Positions 14,054 through 24,372 of a stretch of 64,000 bases of DNA are shown piece by piece. The first letter of the stretch is position 1. Every line of letters begins with the position of its first letter. Source of the DNA: Blastomussa wellsi (Eukaryota; Cnidaria; Anthozoa; Scleractinia; Plerogyridae); assembly GCA_947652115.1 (NCBI GenBank), contig OX393568.1:24400463-24464462 (forward strand), read 5' to 3'. The notes beneath the pieces were generated by a model. It was not told the DNA's origin, did not search any database, and worked only from the letters and a program-made list of their open reading frames with translations. A program made the translations under genes and the position numbers.

Positions 14054-14098
<45 letters not shown>
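14054..14098 (+). repeat. (ATT)n microsatellite
   Basis: Uninterrupted ATT repeats follow the tRNA-like module and its T-run. The SINE at 39417 has the same kind of tail. Confidence 0.95.
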
Positions 14099-14188
14099 CC
14101 AGGGAGCCCACTTTCAGTTTAAATTAACTGCAATGATCATTCTTCACTTTCATGGCATGGTTCACCAACATGGCGGCCGGAAATAGTG

Positions 14189-14843
14189 TACATACATACA
14201 TACATACATACTTTATTTGTCATGTAGGTCAGTACAAGAAGGCAGCTAAAAAGCTGATGTGGACCTACAAATTTAAGTATTAATATCTACAACAATTCAA
14301 ATAATAATGTTAACAAACTTAAGAATTATTTACAATGAGTAAGAAAGACTATAATACCAGTAAGATAATCAACAGTCAATAGACTAGCGTTAAAATAAAT
14401 AAAAATAAAAAATAACATTAATATATGTAATTTACAATGTCTTTGTTTATTCCCTGTAAACCATCAAATGTTATTTTATCTAAAATGTCAGATTTGGCTT
14501 TAAGAGCAGATTTAAAAGAAGAAACGTTCGGTTTGCTCTTTAAGTACATGGGTAAGTTATTCCATAAAAGAGTCGCTCGATGAGAGAAGGAACATCGAAG
14601 GAAGTCACTTCTAGGACGTTGTACGTATAGTTTCAGACCGTCCCTGAGATTTCTTAACGGTGATCTTTTAGTAAATAGAGAGTTTATACCAGCCGGAGCT
14701 CTATTGTAAAATGCCTGATAACATATAGTTGCAATTCTCTTTTTGTAAATGTATGATAAGGACTTCCATTTTGTCTTTGCCAGGACTTCAGTGTTGAGAG
14801 TAGATTCCTTTATGTTAAAAATAAATCTCGCTGCATCTGGAGT
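14189..14843 (-). mobile_element. 5'-truncated LINE, 3' end of ORF2 plus 3' UTR
   Basis: On the minus strand an open frame of about 142 codons (14843 down to the TAA at 14418-14420) encodes a C-terminus typical of LINE reverse-transcriptase proteins (YQAFYNRAP, LRCSFSHRATLLWNNLP, SSFKSALKAK). An AT-rich 3' UTR of about 210 bp follows, then AATAAAG and a (TATG)n tail, which appears as CATACATA on the plus strand. A simple-repeat tail is common in CR1/RTE/L2-type elements. The frame has no stop, so this truncated copy is fairly young. There is no catalytic RT core. Confidence 0.7.
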
Positions 14844-17139
14844 TTACTTTGGTTATCTAGGCGACTGCTTACCAGTTTTGAACAAACTAATGTTCATATA
14901 AACACTTTTCCTAATACTTAAACTTCCAAAATGGCTAAATCTCGCGAGATAAGTATGTGTTTTTCGACATGCATAGTCGTAACTGTAAGTCACACACCGC
15001 CATAACACTGAAATTCAAATTGCGCTAGTTTCCAAACGAAGGACGCTGTTGCGCTGAAAAGTTTTACACAGATATAAATTTAGCACCTCTCACACCAGTT
15101 TACTATACAAAGTCTGGTGGCTCTTTGGTTTTGGATCACGTGAAAACGCTCCATTTTCTGCACATCAACTGAGAGGGAGCTGGCACTAAATACCATCATG
15201 TCTTGCGATCGCGGAACTGTTTTCAGAATTTCGAGTCGTCGCCGGCACTTTTGAGGCTCTGTTTTCCAAGAATTTTGTCGTTTTAGTCGGACAGCAGAGA
15301 ACACCCGAATATTTTAAAGCGTGATGGGTGACAGGCATTTCGGATCGCATTTGAAGACCAGCGAAAAGGTTTGTCATTGCCTTCCGATTTGTCATAACTG
15401 ATAATTCTCTTCGAATGTTCAATTATGTTGTTGTTCGATTCAGATGGTAAGCTTTATTTTGTTTAAAGTTAAGCATGTCTTACAAGATAACTTGTTGAAA
15501 TTATACATGATAGTACGATGGGAAAGCTTTGTCGGCGCCAGTTAGCGTGTGTTAATGTTGATATATTTCGAACAAGGAAAATTAAGCACGAAATGATGAT
15601 CAATTTGATTGTACCAAAATAGTTGTTCTCTAACTGTTTTTAAAAGAGCTTGTTCTTCTTTATGAACTTCACCGAACAAGTTAATAAATTTACCAAACGC
15701 CGAACTAAGATTTTTGATATCGAAAAACATTAATAACGGACATGCACTTGAATTAAACTTTAAATATGATGGTAGAAAATTCGTCATACAACACTCATAG
15801 AAGTGAAAATTATTACCTTACCTTTGTAGTTTGTTTTACTTACATGTAGCAATTTGAGTGATTTTTCTTGCCTTCTCAACACACTGTGTATGAAGAATTG
15901 AAGGTGTGGGAGACTGAATTTCAGGGCCCACCCTCTGTAAAAACCTGTGAAACTCACCAGTGACGTAAAACAAAGAACGAACAAGACAACAAAGAACTTA
16001 AAACAATATTGAACAGTAAAAATAGCTCAATAACAAAGAAAAAAGTCACAGGCTTTTACACCAAGGTAAACCAAATTTTAGTGGTATTATATATGTTCAT
16101 GCCACATTGCATTTGGACTTTGATGCTTACAAACACTCATTTACATCTTGTGCATTTGAAGCTTGATTAGTCAGTCTGAACAGTGAGCGATCCAAGCCTT
16201 GCCTGGCAGTAAATTATTTATAGTGGAGGTCCGGCGGCCCGAAAGGCCGCCAAGCGGATCCCCATACTCATATGGGAAAGAAAATGAAAGCCATTAGTTG
16301 ATTTTCTCATGGTTATCATGGCTAGCGGTATTGCTCGTGGGCGCGTACGCACGACGACGACGACGCACGACGACGACGCGCAACATGGTGGCCATAAATA
16401 TCCATGCCTAGTCAACACCTTGTCAGCCTTATCAGCTTACATCTTTGTTATAGGGTATCCATGTTAAGGTCAATTGACAGCTGTCAAATCGAGGTATCTG
16501 CTGACCAGTATCACATGACCAGATCACGGGCTCAGGTTAGAACTCATCGAGGTAACGTGTTTTTTTTGAAGTTGACCGCTGACCAGGCATTGGTTTTCTT
16601 CATTGGTCACGGGCTCAGGTCCTATTTTTTTCTTCGCGCAGCATTTTTCAACTTTTTATGGTCATTCTGAGCGGAAATTCTGCCATTCGAGTTGACGTTT
16701 TTAATTATTATTTATTTCAAAGAAATTATTAAGAACCAGCAAAAATACGGAGCTCCGCTTTTAGGCTTGGATAAATCTATATATTACTCTACTCCAATGG
16801 TAAAGCAGGTAGCCCACGCTCCTTCGGGATCCATCCACATGCATGGCATAATTTGCATAACAGCGTAATTGTTAGAGTTTGTGTGGGAATGTAACAATCC
16901 TACAAAACAGGCTGAAACATGGGCAAGAAATTTAAAGAATGACTTGCACTGTACTTCACCTCTGTTGTTTCTTACTTGTGCTTCTGTGGTGTGCAGGTTG
17001 TTTCAAATCAAGGGGGGAAGGGGGAAGCTGGACAACCTACAGTGGACTAACAACTATAGAGAATCTGGAATGACTTTCATCTGCATTCTATGTGCAAAGT
17101 TGATTGAGAAGTTAATTTTTAAATGTCAATTTTCTTCAG
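14844..17139. other. Intergenic or first-intron region
   Basis: Mostly AT-rich, with no confident gene. A strong hairpin at 16233-16251 has a GGCGGCC/GGCCGCC stem and a CGAAA loop. It is followed at 16350-16380 by CGACGACGACG-type simple repeats. A candidate first exon of the downstream protease is at 15324-15368 (separate entry). Confidence 0.5.
15324..15368 (+). CDS. Candidate first coding exon of DEG9-like protease
   Basis: ATG opens a 15-codon frame (MGDRHFGSHLKTSEK) ending exactly at an AAG|GTTTGT donor in phase 0. That matches the phase of the first confident exon at 17140 (VLKSVVKLF). The protease needs a start upstream of 17140 and I see none closer with a good donor. The evidence is splice phase and position only. 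The intervening intron would be 1771 bp. Confidence 0.3.
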
Positions 17140-20100
17140 GTGCTGAAATCAGTGGTGAAACTATTTGTTCAGATCTCAACTCCTAATTACAGTATGCCAT
17201 GGCAAATGAAACGCCAACAGCAAGTATTTGGCTCAGGATTTGTTATTTCTGGAAGAAGAATTCTTACAAATGGACATGTGGTGGCCTACCAGAAGTCTGT
17301 AAGCATGCACAAATGCTGTTACTTGATTTTGTTTGCACTGGGCTGTCAGAAATAATGGTACTCTAATTTATTTTGTTAGGTGCGAGTGCGTAAGCATGGG
17401 GATGCAAAGAAGTACAATGCTCATGTGATTCATGTTGGCCATGAGTGTGACATTGCTATGGTAACCATTTCTACTGTATTAATGTTGTAGTACTGAAGTT
17501 AAAGAGGAGCAAACTAAGCTTGATTATTTTCATATTCATTGATACATTTAGCCAAAATGACTGCTTGTTCACTGACGGAGCAATGGAGGATAGATTCTTT
17601 TAAAATCACATGGGACATGTTATTGTTTTAGCAGCATCATATACTTGACATGTATTTCTGTTTCCTTGCAGCTAGGTGTGGCAGACGACACGTTCTGGGA
17701 AGACCTCTGTCCACTGGAGTTTGGAGAGATTCCTGCTCTTGAAGAGGATGTGGTTTGTGTTGGTTTCCCGACTGGTGGAGACAATATCAGCGTCACAAGA
17801 GGTGTGGTCTCCAGAGTGGAAATACAGCGCTATGCACACTCAGCAGTGGAACTGTTGGCCATTCAGGTAAGAGATGCAAAAGTTAGCAATTCACTGCTGG
17901 TAGGTCTTAAAATTTTGTGGTTCAATTAAAACTCTATTTCCTTTGTAGCTGAAGTACAAAAAACATGTGGCAACCTTACACAATTTCCGACTTTGGGAAA
18001 TTTAAAAGAAATGTAAGAAATGTACCCCCATAGCTTGCTCACTGTTAAACACAGTCCATTTGTGGATTTGCTGCCTTTAATCTCTTGAATGACTTCAGTC
18101 TGTGACAAAAGCAGAAAGTTGTCATAGCAATAAGAGTTATTTAGTGCTTTAGGTAATGCTGATTATTTACATTTAACAGATTGATGCAGCAATAAATAGT
18201 GGCAACAGCGGTGGCCCGGCTCTTCAGGATGACAAAGTGATTGGAATTGCTTTTGAGACTCTGGACAATGCCGAGAACATAGGTTATATTATACCTGTAA
18301 GTGGTTCTATAATATTCATCAGGGTTGTCCACAACTTTGGAAGTAGCCGGATGGTGATTGCCATTTTCATATTATCTGCACCAGTATTGAAATAAAAAAT
18401 CACAAATGAAGCCAGCACAAATGAGCCAAGTGGCCGGTTACTTCTGTCAGCTGTCGGCGGTTAGGGACAACCCTGAATTTCATGCTTTGTAAAACACCAT
18501 CTTTCCTTAGGCATAATGTTGACCAGTACTCTCAAAAAGGGTGTCTGACCAGGGTTGCATTGGGCTGATTTCATATCTGGTTTGTATTTTACAATTTCCA
18601 TCTTTCTCCATATGAAGACTGTGTGTTAGAAGAACCGCAAGGATGTGCAAGTACTGGAAAGCAAAGGGAGACCATGTTCAAAAAAAGAAAATTAAAATAC
18701 CTTAATTAGTTACAATTAACTTAATACTTTTACAATGTTTGTTGATTCTTTATCTTCCAACATTTGTTATTCTAAGTCAGCTGACTAGTGTTTGATCTCT
18801 ATTCTAAGGTTAATGTTCAACATGTCTTTCCTCTGACCAGTATCTTTTTTATTTTCCAGGTTATTACATCAAGAAGCCCAAGCGTGTGATTACTTTCAAT
18901 TAATTCACATTCTTTTGTGACGTTATCATCCAATCAGAAGGCGAGGGCAGCATCCAGTTAACTTCTGAGTGGATTAAATCTACATGAACGAATGTGAATT
19001 GATTGAAAACAGTCACACCTTTAGGCTCCTTGCTATAAAATTAACTGACTGATGCATTTATTTAACATTCTTTTACAATTTTTAACCAGTAGTTAACATT
19101 CATTATAGTTCCGCTTCAATCCCTGTTAATTTTCAAAACAGTAATGTATGTTGTAATGTCTTGTGGCAGGTGACAGTCATAAAGCATTTCTTGGGTGACA
19201 TTGAAAAAAGCGACACATATAATGGTTTTTGTCGACTGGGAATCAAATGGCAGCCAATAGAGAGTGAGCACATGAGGAATTACTTTCAGTTATCAATGGA
19301 ACAGACTGGAGTGCTAATCACCAAGGTGCTTCCACTGTTCAGCTGCAGCAGTGTGCTAAAACGAGGGGATGTCCTCATGGCTGTTGATGAAGAAGTCATC
19401 GCTGATAATGGAACGGTAATGGAATAAGGATATAGACTACCAATAGGAGAGTCAGTGAGATTAGAGCGTTTTTTTTTTGTGGTCGGATTGTGTGCAAATG
19501 AATTAGAAACAAAACGGACACTGATTAATTGATGGCAGCCTTGCTTATGCGCATTCTCCTGCACGTGCTTGGGGATGGTTTCATTTTTCCAACACTTCTG
19601 TTAATTAGTTTGTTGCTTATTTAATTGTAAATATTGCCATTTTGTTGTGATAAAATTACCAAATGTGACTCAGAAAAGTGCAAACCTCGTAATTATTCCC
19701 TGCAGTCATTTGGTTAATATGAAGCTGCTCTGTAAACTGATTGGCAAGCAAACACACAACATACAGTTGCTTGGTCAAAATTTGGTTTTTGTGCCTGATT
19801 CTAAGTAGGAACGAACAAACATTAGTTTTTCACCAGTGCTGATTGCCTTAGATCGGATCCAAAATCAAATCAAATAACTTGTTGCTTCTTGAAGTGGCAG
19901 AAAATATTTTTTATTGGAATGTACGTTAATTTTAAACCAAAATTATAAAGCGACTAAGATTTTCACTTTGAGCCTTTATCCCACATCTATTCTTATCACT
20001 TTCCATTCTCTCAGTCTGTGCAATTTTATTCTTGTTTTTGCAGTTCCTTTTAACGTAAATAAACATAATTGCTGTCTGTTTTTCTTAAATTTGTTTGTGT

Positions 20101-22117
20101 CAGGTACATTTTCGTGGAAACGAGCGCATCTTGTTTGATTACAAATTGTCTCAAATGTTCATTGGTGACATTTGTAAGTTGAAGATTCTCAGACAAGGTC
20201 ATGTCGTGGAGGTGGAAGTAAAATTGGACTTGATAACATCACTGGTACCAACACAACTGTACGACAAGAGGCCAAGGTAGTGTTCTTTTACATCAGTGAA
20301 AATTTCATGCCACATTCACCAAAAAAGCTTGAAGCTTATGACTGGTTTATACCTCTGCAATTTTGGCTGCATAAAACACCAAGTGATGGAATTGAAATTG
20401 TTTTCGTTCTTTCATACATTTATCTATGGATGATTAGCAAAATCTTTAGCATGAATTAAATCAGATACCTTGTATTTCAGTGCAGATCATGGTATTTTAA
20501 AACTGAAATGGGACATCGTTTGCAGCTCTTTGACGGACTACGAAATGTTCTATGGTGTTGATCACATTATAAGTGATTGTCCTTGTGTGTTCATTCTTTA
20601 TTTCAGTTATCTAGTGTATGCTGGTCTTGTGTTTGTGTCTCTGTCCCAACCTTACATGCAGCATCAGTATGGAAAGGACTGGGCACGAAAGGCACCCATA
20701 AGGCTCTGCGATCGTGTTCTTTATGGCATTTTGAATCAAACAGGACAGGAAGTTATTTTGCTGAGTCAGGTGAATTTTGTAATTTAAATATTAATATGTT
20801 AAAAATGACGGTTGATATCATGATATTTTCCTATATGGCCTCGTGTAGTCAAACCATATCCGACGCAAGTAAAGTTGTAAAATTCTTTTAAATCGTTGTA
20901 GGAGAGATGAAAGAAGGCGTAAACGAAAGGCTTAAACTCAGCGCTGACGTAATTGTTTACTAAATTGGTTATCTGAGATGTTTATTGAAACTTATGATTA
21001 AGCAACGTTACTCCGACAAGAACGTTTCCTACGATGTTTATATTGTTTAAACACCGAGGTTAGTTTAACGTGGGGTTATGTCACCCAATTTGATTTAAAG
21101 CACTTTTTCGCTGTTACAGCGCTACACATCTTAGTGTGGCCACCCAGCAAACTTTTTTGACAAGTTAGCTAATCAGAGAGCGCGAATTTGCTTGAGTTGT
21201 CCCGCCTCCTTGTTAAAACCGCGACAAGTTTCTTGACAACAGCTTTGAACATTGCAAGGAGGCGGAGCAGCTCAAACAAATTCGCGCTCTCTGTTTGGCT
21301 AACTATAACTTGTCAAAAAAGTTTGTTGGGTGGCCACACTAAGGCGCGTCCCGTTGTAAGGAAATGTTATGCTCCAGTGATGAAGTAAAATCCTCATGTT
21401 TATGTTGTGATTATTTGTCAGGTTCTTGCTTCAGAACTAACCACAGGCTACGAAACGATGGCAAATTTACAACTTTTTAAAGTGAACGGGAAACCAATTC
21501 TGAATCTGAAGCATCTTGCGACAGTACTTGATGACATAACAAAACCTTTCAGCAAATCAGAATTCTCTCCGCACCCTGGCGAGAAAACAGAGAGAACAAT
21601 GACTAAAGAAAGCTGCGCAGAGGCTAACAGCCTTCCAAACCAGGCCCCGGACACTGAGAAAAACTCTGAGCCAAATCAGAGACAGGGGGACAACATAATT
21701 TCTTTGAAAGAAGTAGCCTCTGTTGATGATTCTGATAGTCGGTCTTGCGCTAAGCTTAAAACTTTAGAGGACGTCAAGAAAGATAGCGAAAGAGGATGTT
21801 CCGTTTGCGACAGTGAAAACGTTTATTTGTCGGATTACAGGAACGCGTCCGCGGACTACAGGAATCAAGACTTCGTGAAAGCGGATTGTTGTTCGTCCGC
21901 CGCGCTGTTTTTATCGACAATGCAAACTGTTGACACTGCTTCGGGTGTGGAGGAGGACCCAACTCTTCTAAAACGGCAAGACTTTGTGCATTTTGAACTC
22001 GATAAAGACAAGATTATTGTCTTGCATATACCAACAGCTTACAAAGCCGCACCAGAAATCTTACAACAGTATGCAATAGGTAAGCCTCGATCTGATGATT
22101 TACCTCCTCCGCCGTGA
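17140..22117 (+). CDS. DEG9-like HtrA/Do-family serine protease
   Basis: ATP-independent trypsin-fold protease with PDZ domains, resembling plant protease Do-like 9. Exons, all in phase: 17140-17298, 17380-17460, 17672-17866, 18180-18296, 19170-19415, 20104-20276, 20607-20769, 21422-22117 (1830 nt, 609 aa visible; the start is probably upstream). The catalytic triad is complete: His in ILTNGHVV, Asp in HECDIAM, Ser in [14 protein letters not shown]-like region follows ([14 protein letters not shown]). The C-terminal block ([46 protein letters not shown]) is the DEG9-type second PDZ region. Odd: about 145 polar, acidic residues are inserted between [14 protein letters not shown] and the final strand block. 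I know this subfamily mainly from plants, not vertebrates or flies. The tail ends in DDLPPPP. Confidence 0.88.
18315..18477. repeat. Short fold-back (MITE-like) in protease intron
   Basis: The terminal inverted repeat is TTCATCAGGGTTGTCC at the left and GGACAACCCTGAA at the right. Inner arms AAGTAGCCGG and CCGGTTACTT continue the pairing. Element length is about 163 bp. Confidence 0.65.
18884..19018. repeat. Short fold-back (MITE-like) in protease intron
   Basis: The left arm begins GTGTGATTACTTTCAATTAA and the right arm ends GATTGAAAACAGTCACAC. These are imperfect reverse complements over about 30 bp (including AATTCACATTC/GAATGTGAATT). No coding capacity. Confidence 0.7.
21114..21359. mobile_element. 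MITE, family 1 copy A
   Basis: Element of about 246 bp with long terminal inverted repeats (TTAGTGTGGCCACCCAGCAA at the left, its near complement at the right). Inner arms carry AGAGAGCGCGAATTTG and CCCGCCTCCTTG. A second copy lies at 40323-40569. Outer ends read TTACA...TTGTAA. It sits in the intron before the last exon of the protease gene. Confidence 0.8.
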
Positions 22118-22629
22118 CGAATCACGTGTTGGACACCAAGCCACCTGTTGGTCACGTGTCAGGGAGTTTCACATATACGACCACATACCAGCAATTTGCA
22201 GTCTCGCAGAATTCAACTTCCTTAAAGAAATCGAACAAATTTCAAGTACATGTATCCCTAGGCTAGATGTGTAAACTAGCTGAACTAGTTTGCCGATGTC
22301 GAGCAATTTTTAGGTGCCTTTTAACTAGAAAAGGCAAAAAGAGATAAAAAGTCTCCAAGAGAATTGAACTGAGAAAATAGCAAAACGAATTGAATTGAGA
22401 AAATAGCAAACGTTTTTCGGATGTTGCTAATCGTTTTAAAGGTACAAGTATAGGATTAGTGAAAAAAGAATTCTAGGGTGTTTATCACCACATTTATGAT
22501 AAGCAAGTTTCTTAGTTAAACGTGAAGGCAAGGAAAAGAATTATCATAAAATTTCAAACTTTCACTTGAACTGATGCAATAAGGATACCTAAGTCGTCTT
22601 CATTTCTTCAAAATTACTGTTGCTCTGCT
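22118..22629. other. Intergenic sequence after protease gene
   Basis: AT-rich sequence with no gene seen. It probably includes the protease 3' UTR; no canonical AATAAA was located close to the stop. A short local duplication (GAATTGA.CTGAGAAAATAGCAAA-like) lies near 22363-22410. Confidence 0.4.
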
Positions 22630-23339
22630 TAGGGAGTTAAAGGAAACCACAACGGGGACAAAAGGTTTCATGAGCAGAACAATGGCATTGCAGGTGCGTT
22701 ATAGTTCTTGGTACATTTCTTTGTCGTCCTCTGCAAAACAACAACGTGAAATGGTCAAACTCTGCGTTGTCTCCACAACTTGAACCTCGAAAGCAAATTG
22801 TTTAAATTTCAATTTCGATTTTATCGCTGTGTTCCAGATTCAGTTTTGAAATAGTTGGACGGTAAGAAACAACTAAGCGACTTCAGAGTATCGAGAGATT
22901 CGTAGGTAAAATATAAATTCATTTTTTAATCGACGTTGTTCTCGGCGTTGCCGTCGTGGTTTCTTAAAAGGGAGCTTAAGCAATGACGACGGCGACGGCT
23001 AGGACGACGCCTGCTCAAAAATGAATTTATACTTGACGCACGAATCTCGCAATTGTCTTGATGTATTCGGTGCATCTATGGCTTTCAAACGCAGTTCTTG
23101 TAGAAAATAAAAGGACGGAGCTTATTTTCAAACAGAAAAACGAAAATTAAGCCGTCGAGGTTCACGTTCTCCAAAGTACTCAGAATTTGGTCATTTCACG
23201 TTGTTGCTTTGCAGAGGACGGCAGAGAAATGTACAAAAAATTATAACGCACGTGCAGAGCTATTGTACTGCTCATTAAATCTTTTGTTTTGCGACGTTCT
23301 CGTTGACGTTGCCGTCGTGGTTTGCTTAAGCTCCCTAAA
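22630..23339. repeat. Two head-to-head fold-back elements (about 710 bp palindrome-like)
   Basis: The left end TTAGGGAGTTAAAGGAAACC and right end GGTTTGCTTAAGCTCCCTAA are inverted copies. Pairing continues inward (CCTCTGCAAAACAACAACG against CGTTGTTGCTTTGCAGAGG). The centre near 22950-23000 holds a second pair of the same ends (GCCGTCGTGGTTTCTTAA / AAGGGAGCTTAAGC...GACGACGGCG). It therefore looks like two related elements in opposite orientation. No protein is encoded. Confidence 0.7.
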
Positions 23340-24372
23340 CTCACTTCAGACGGTACGGCACAGTGTAAGACATGCAAGCGCTTTTTATGTAGAAATTATC
23401 CTCGGAGCTGGTTCTCCATTCTTAAAAAGGTGTTTATAGATAAACTTATTAAGTTATTTGGACCGTGAAAGGCATTGAAATATGCGAGATGAGGTTCAAA
23501 CTGAATTCATTTCATCGTGTGTGAACCTTTTTATAAGATGTAGTCTCATTTTAGTCTTTTTAAATAATATTTATAGCAATTCCTTTTCTGATCGCAGGTT
23601 ACTGAAGAGCTAAAATAAAATGTTACAACACGGTATTTTGTCGATCCTGTTTCTCATGGGCTGTTTTATCTTGCCTCATGCTACAACTGTGCGTCCCAGT
23701 TCTTAGGGCCCCGGGAGGAGGAAATGAGGTGGGGGCCAGAATTTTGTTGCTGAAATCTCAGCAGAGCTAGCCGGGCTGGAATTTTCAGCCCGGCTAATTT
23801 CCGCCATGTAATCAGGCCCTAAGAGATGTTGAGCCGTATAAAATTGAAACAGATACTCAGTAGCCTTGACAACGGTCTTACTGTAGGCAAAGTGAGTCAT
23901 GAAACAAGCCCAATAAAAATAAAGACGTTTTATTGAAGGATATCGATGCATGAATGATATGTTGTAAAATAGTATGAAAGGAGGCTTGATTAACGATCTA
24001 AAATTTTAACCACTATACTTTCCTTTGTACAATATAAACTATGGATGTGTTCGCCTGTGTACTGCAGCTGCCGGATCGAATCAAGAACGATCTAAGAGCC
24101 GAGGGACTCTCCGATTTTTCTTGAGCAGATCGGGCGACTGTATACAGACCCTAAATATATATCGGGAACTTAAACGCACGGGTTAAATATTGTACAGATA
24201 TCCATGATCGCTCGTTTTTACATTTTTCGACTGCTACAGTTATCCATCTCTTCTTTAGCCTCAATAAATAAAATACTGTCCTCATAAATAACGTTTTTAT
24301 ACCGAAGAAAAGGGTAATAACGTGAGTATATTCTTTGTCACTTGGAGAATATCATGTATGAACGCGATACAA
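23340..24372. other. Convergent intergenic region, likely anoctamin 3' UTR
   Basis: No gene seen. On the minus strand an AATAAA (plus-strand TTTATT near 23930-23936) lies about 440 bp downstream of the anoctamin stop and is a plausible poly(A) signal. Confidence 0.4.

Larger units (their letters stand above)
13797..14150. repeat. Composite dispersed repeat with central tRNA-like module
   Basis: The ends are inverted copies of about 28 bp: AAGTGAAGAATGATCATCG near 13795-13813, and its complement CAATGATCATTCTTCACTT near 14132-14150. Between them are a short leader, the tRNA-like module (13961-14032) and an (ATT)n tract. This arrangement suggests a repeat family that carries a tRNA-like gene. 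Assigning it to a coral family is recollection, not a search result. Confidence 0.6.
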
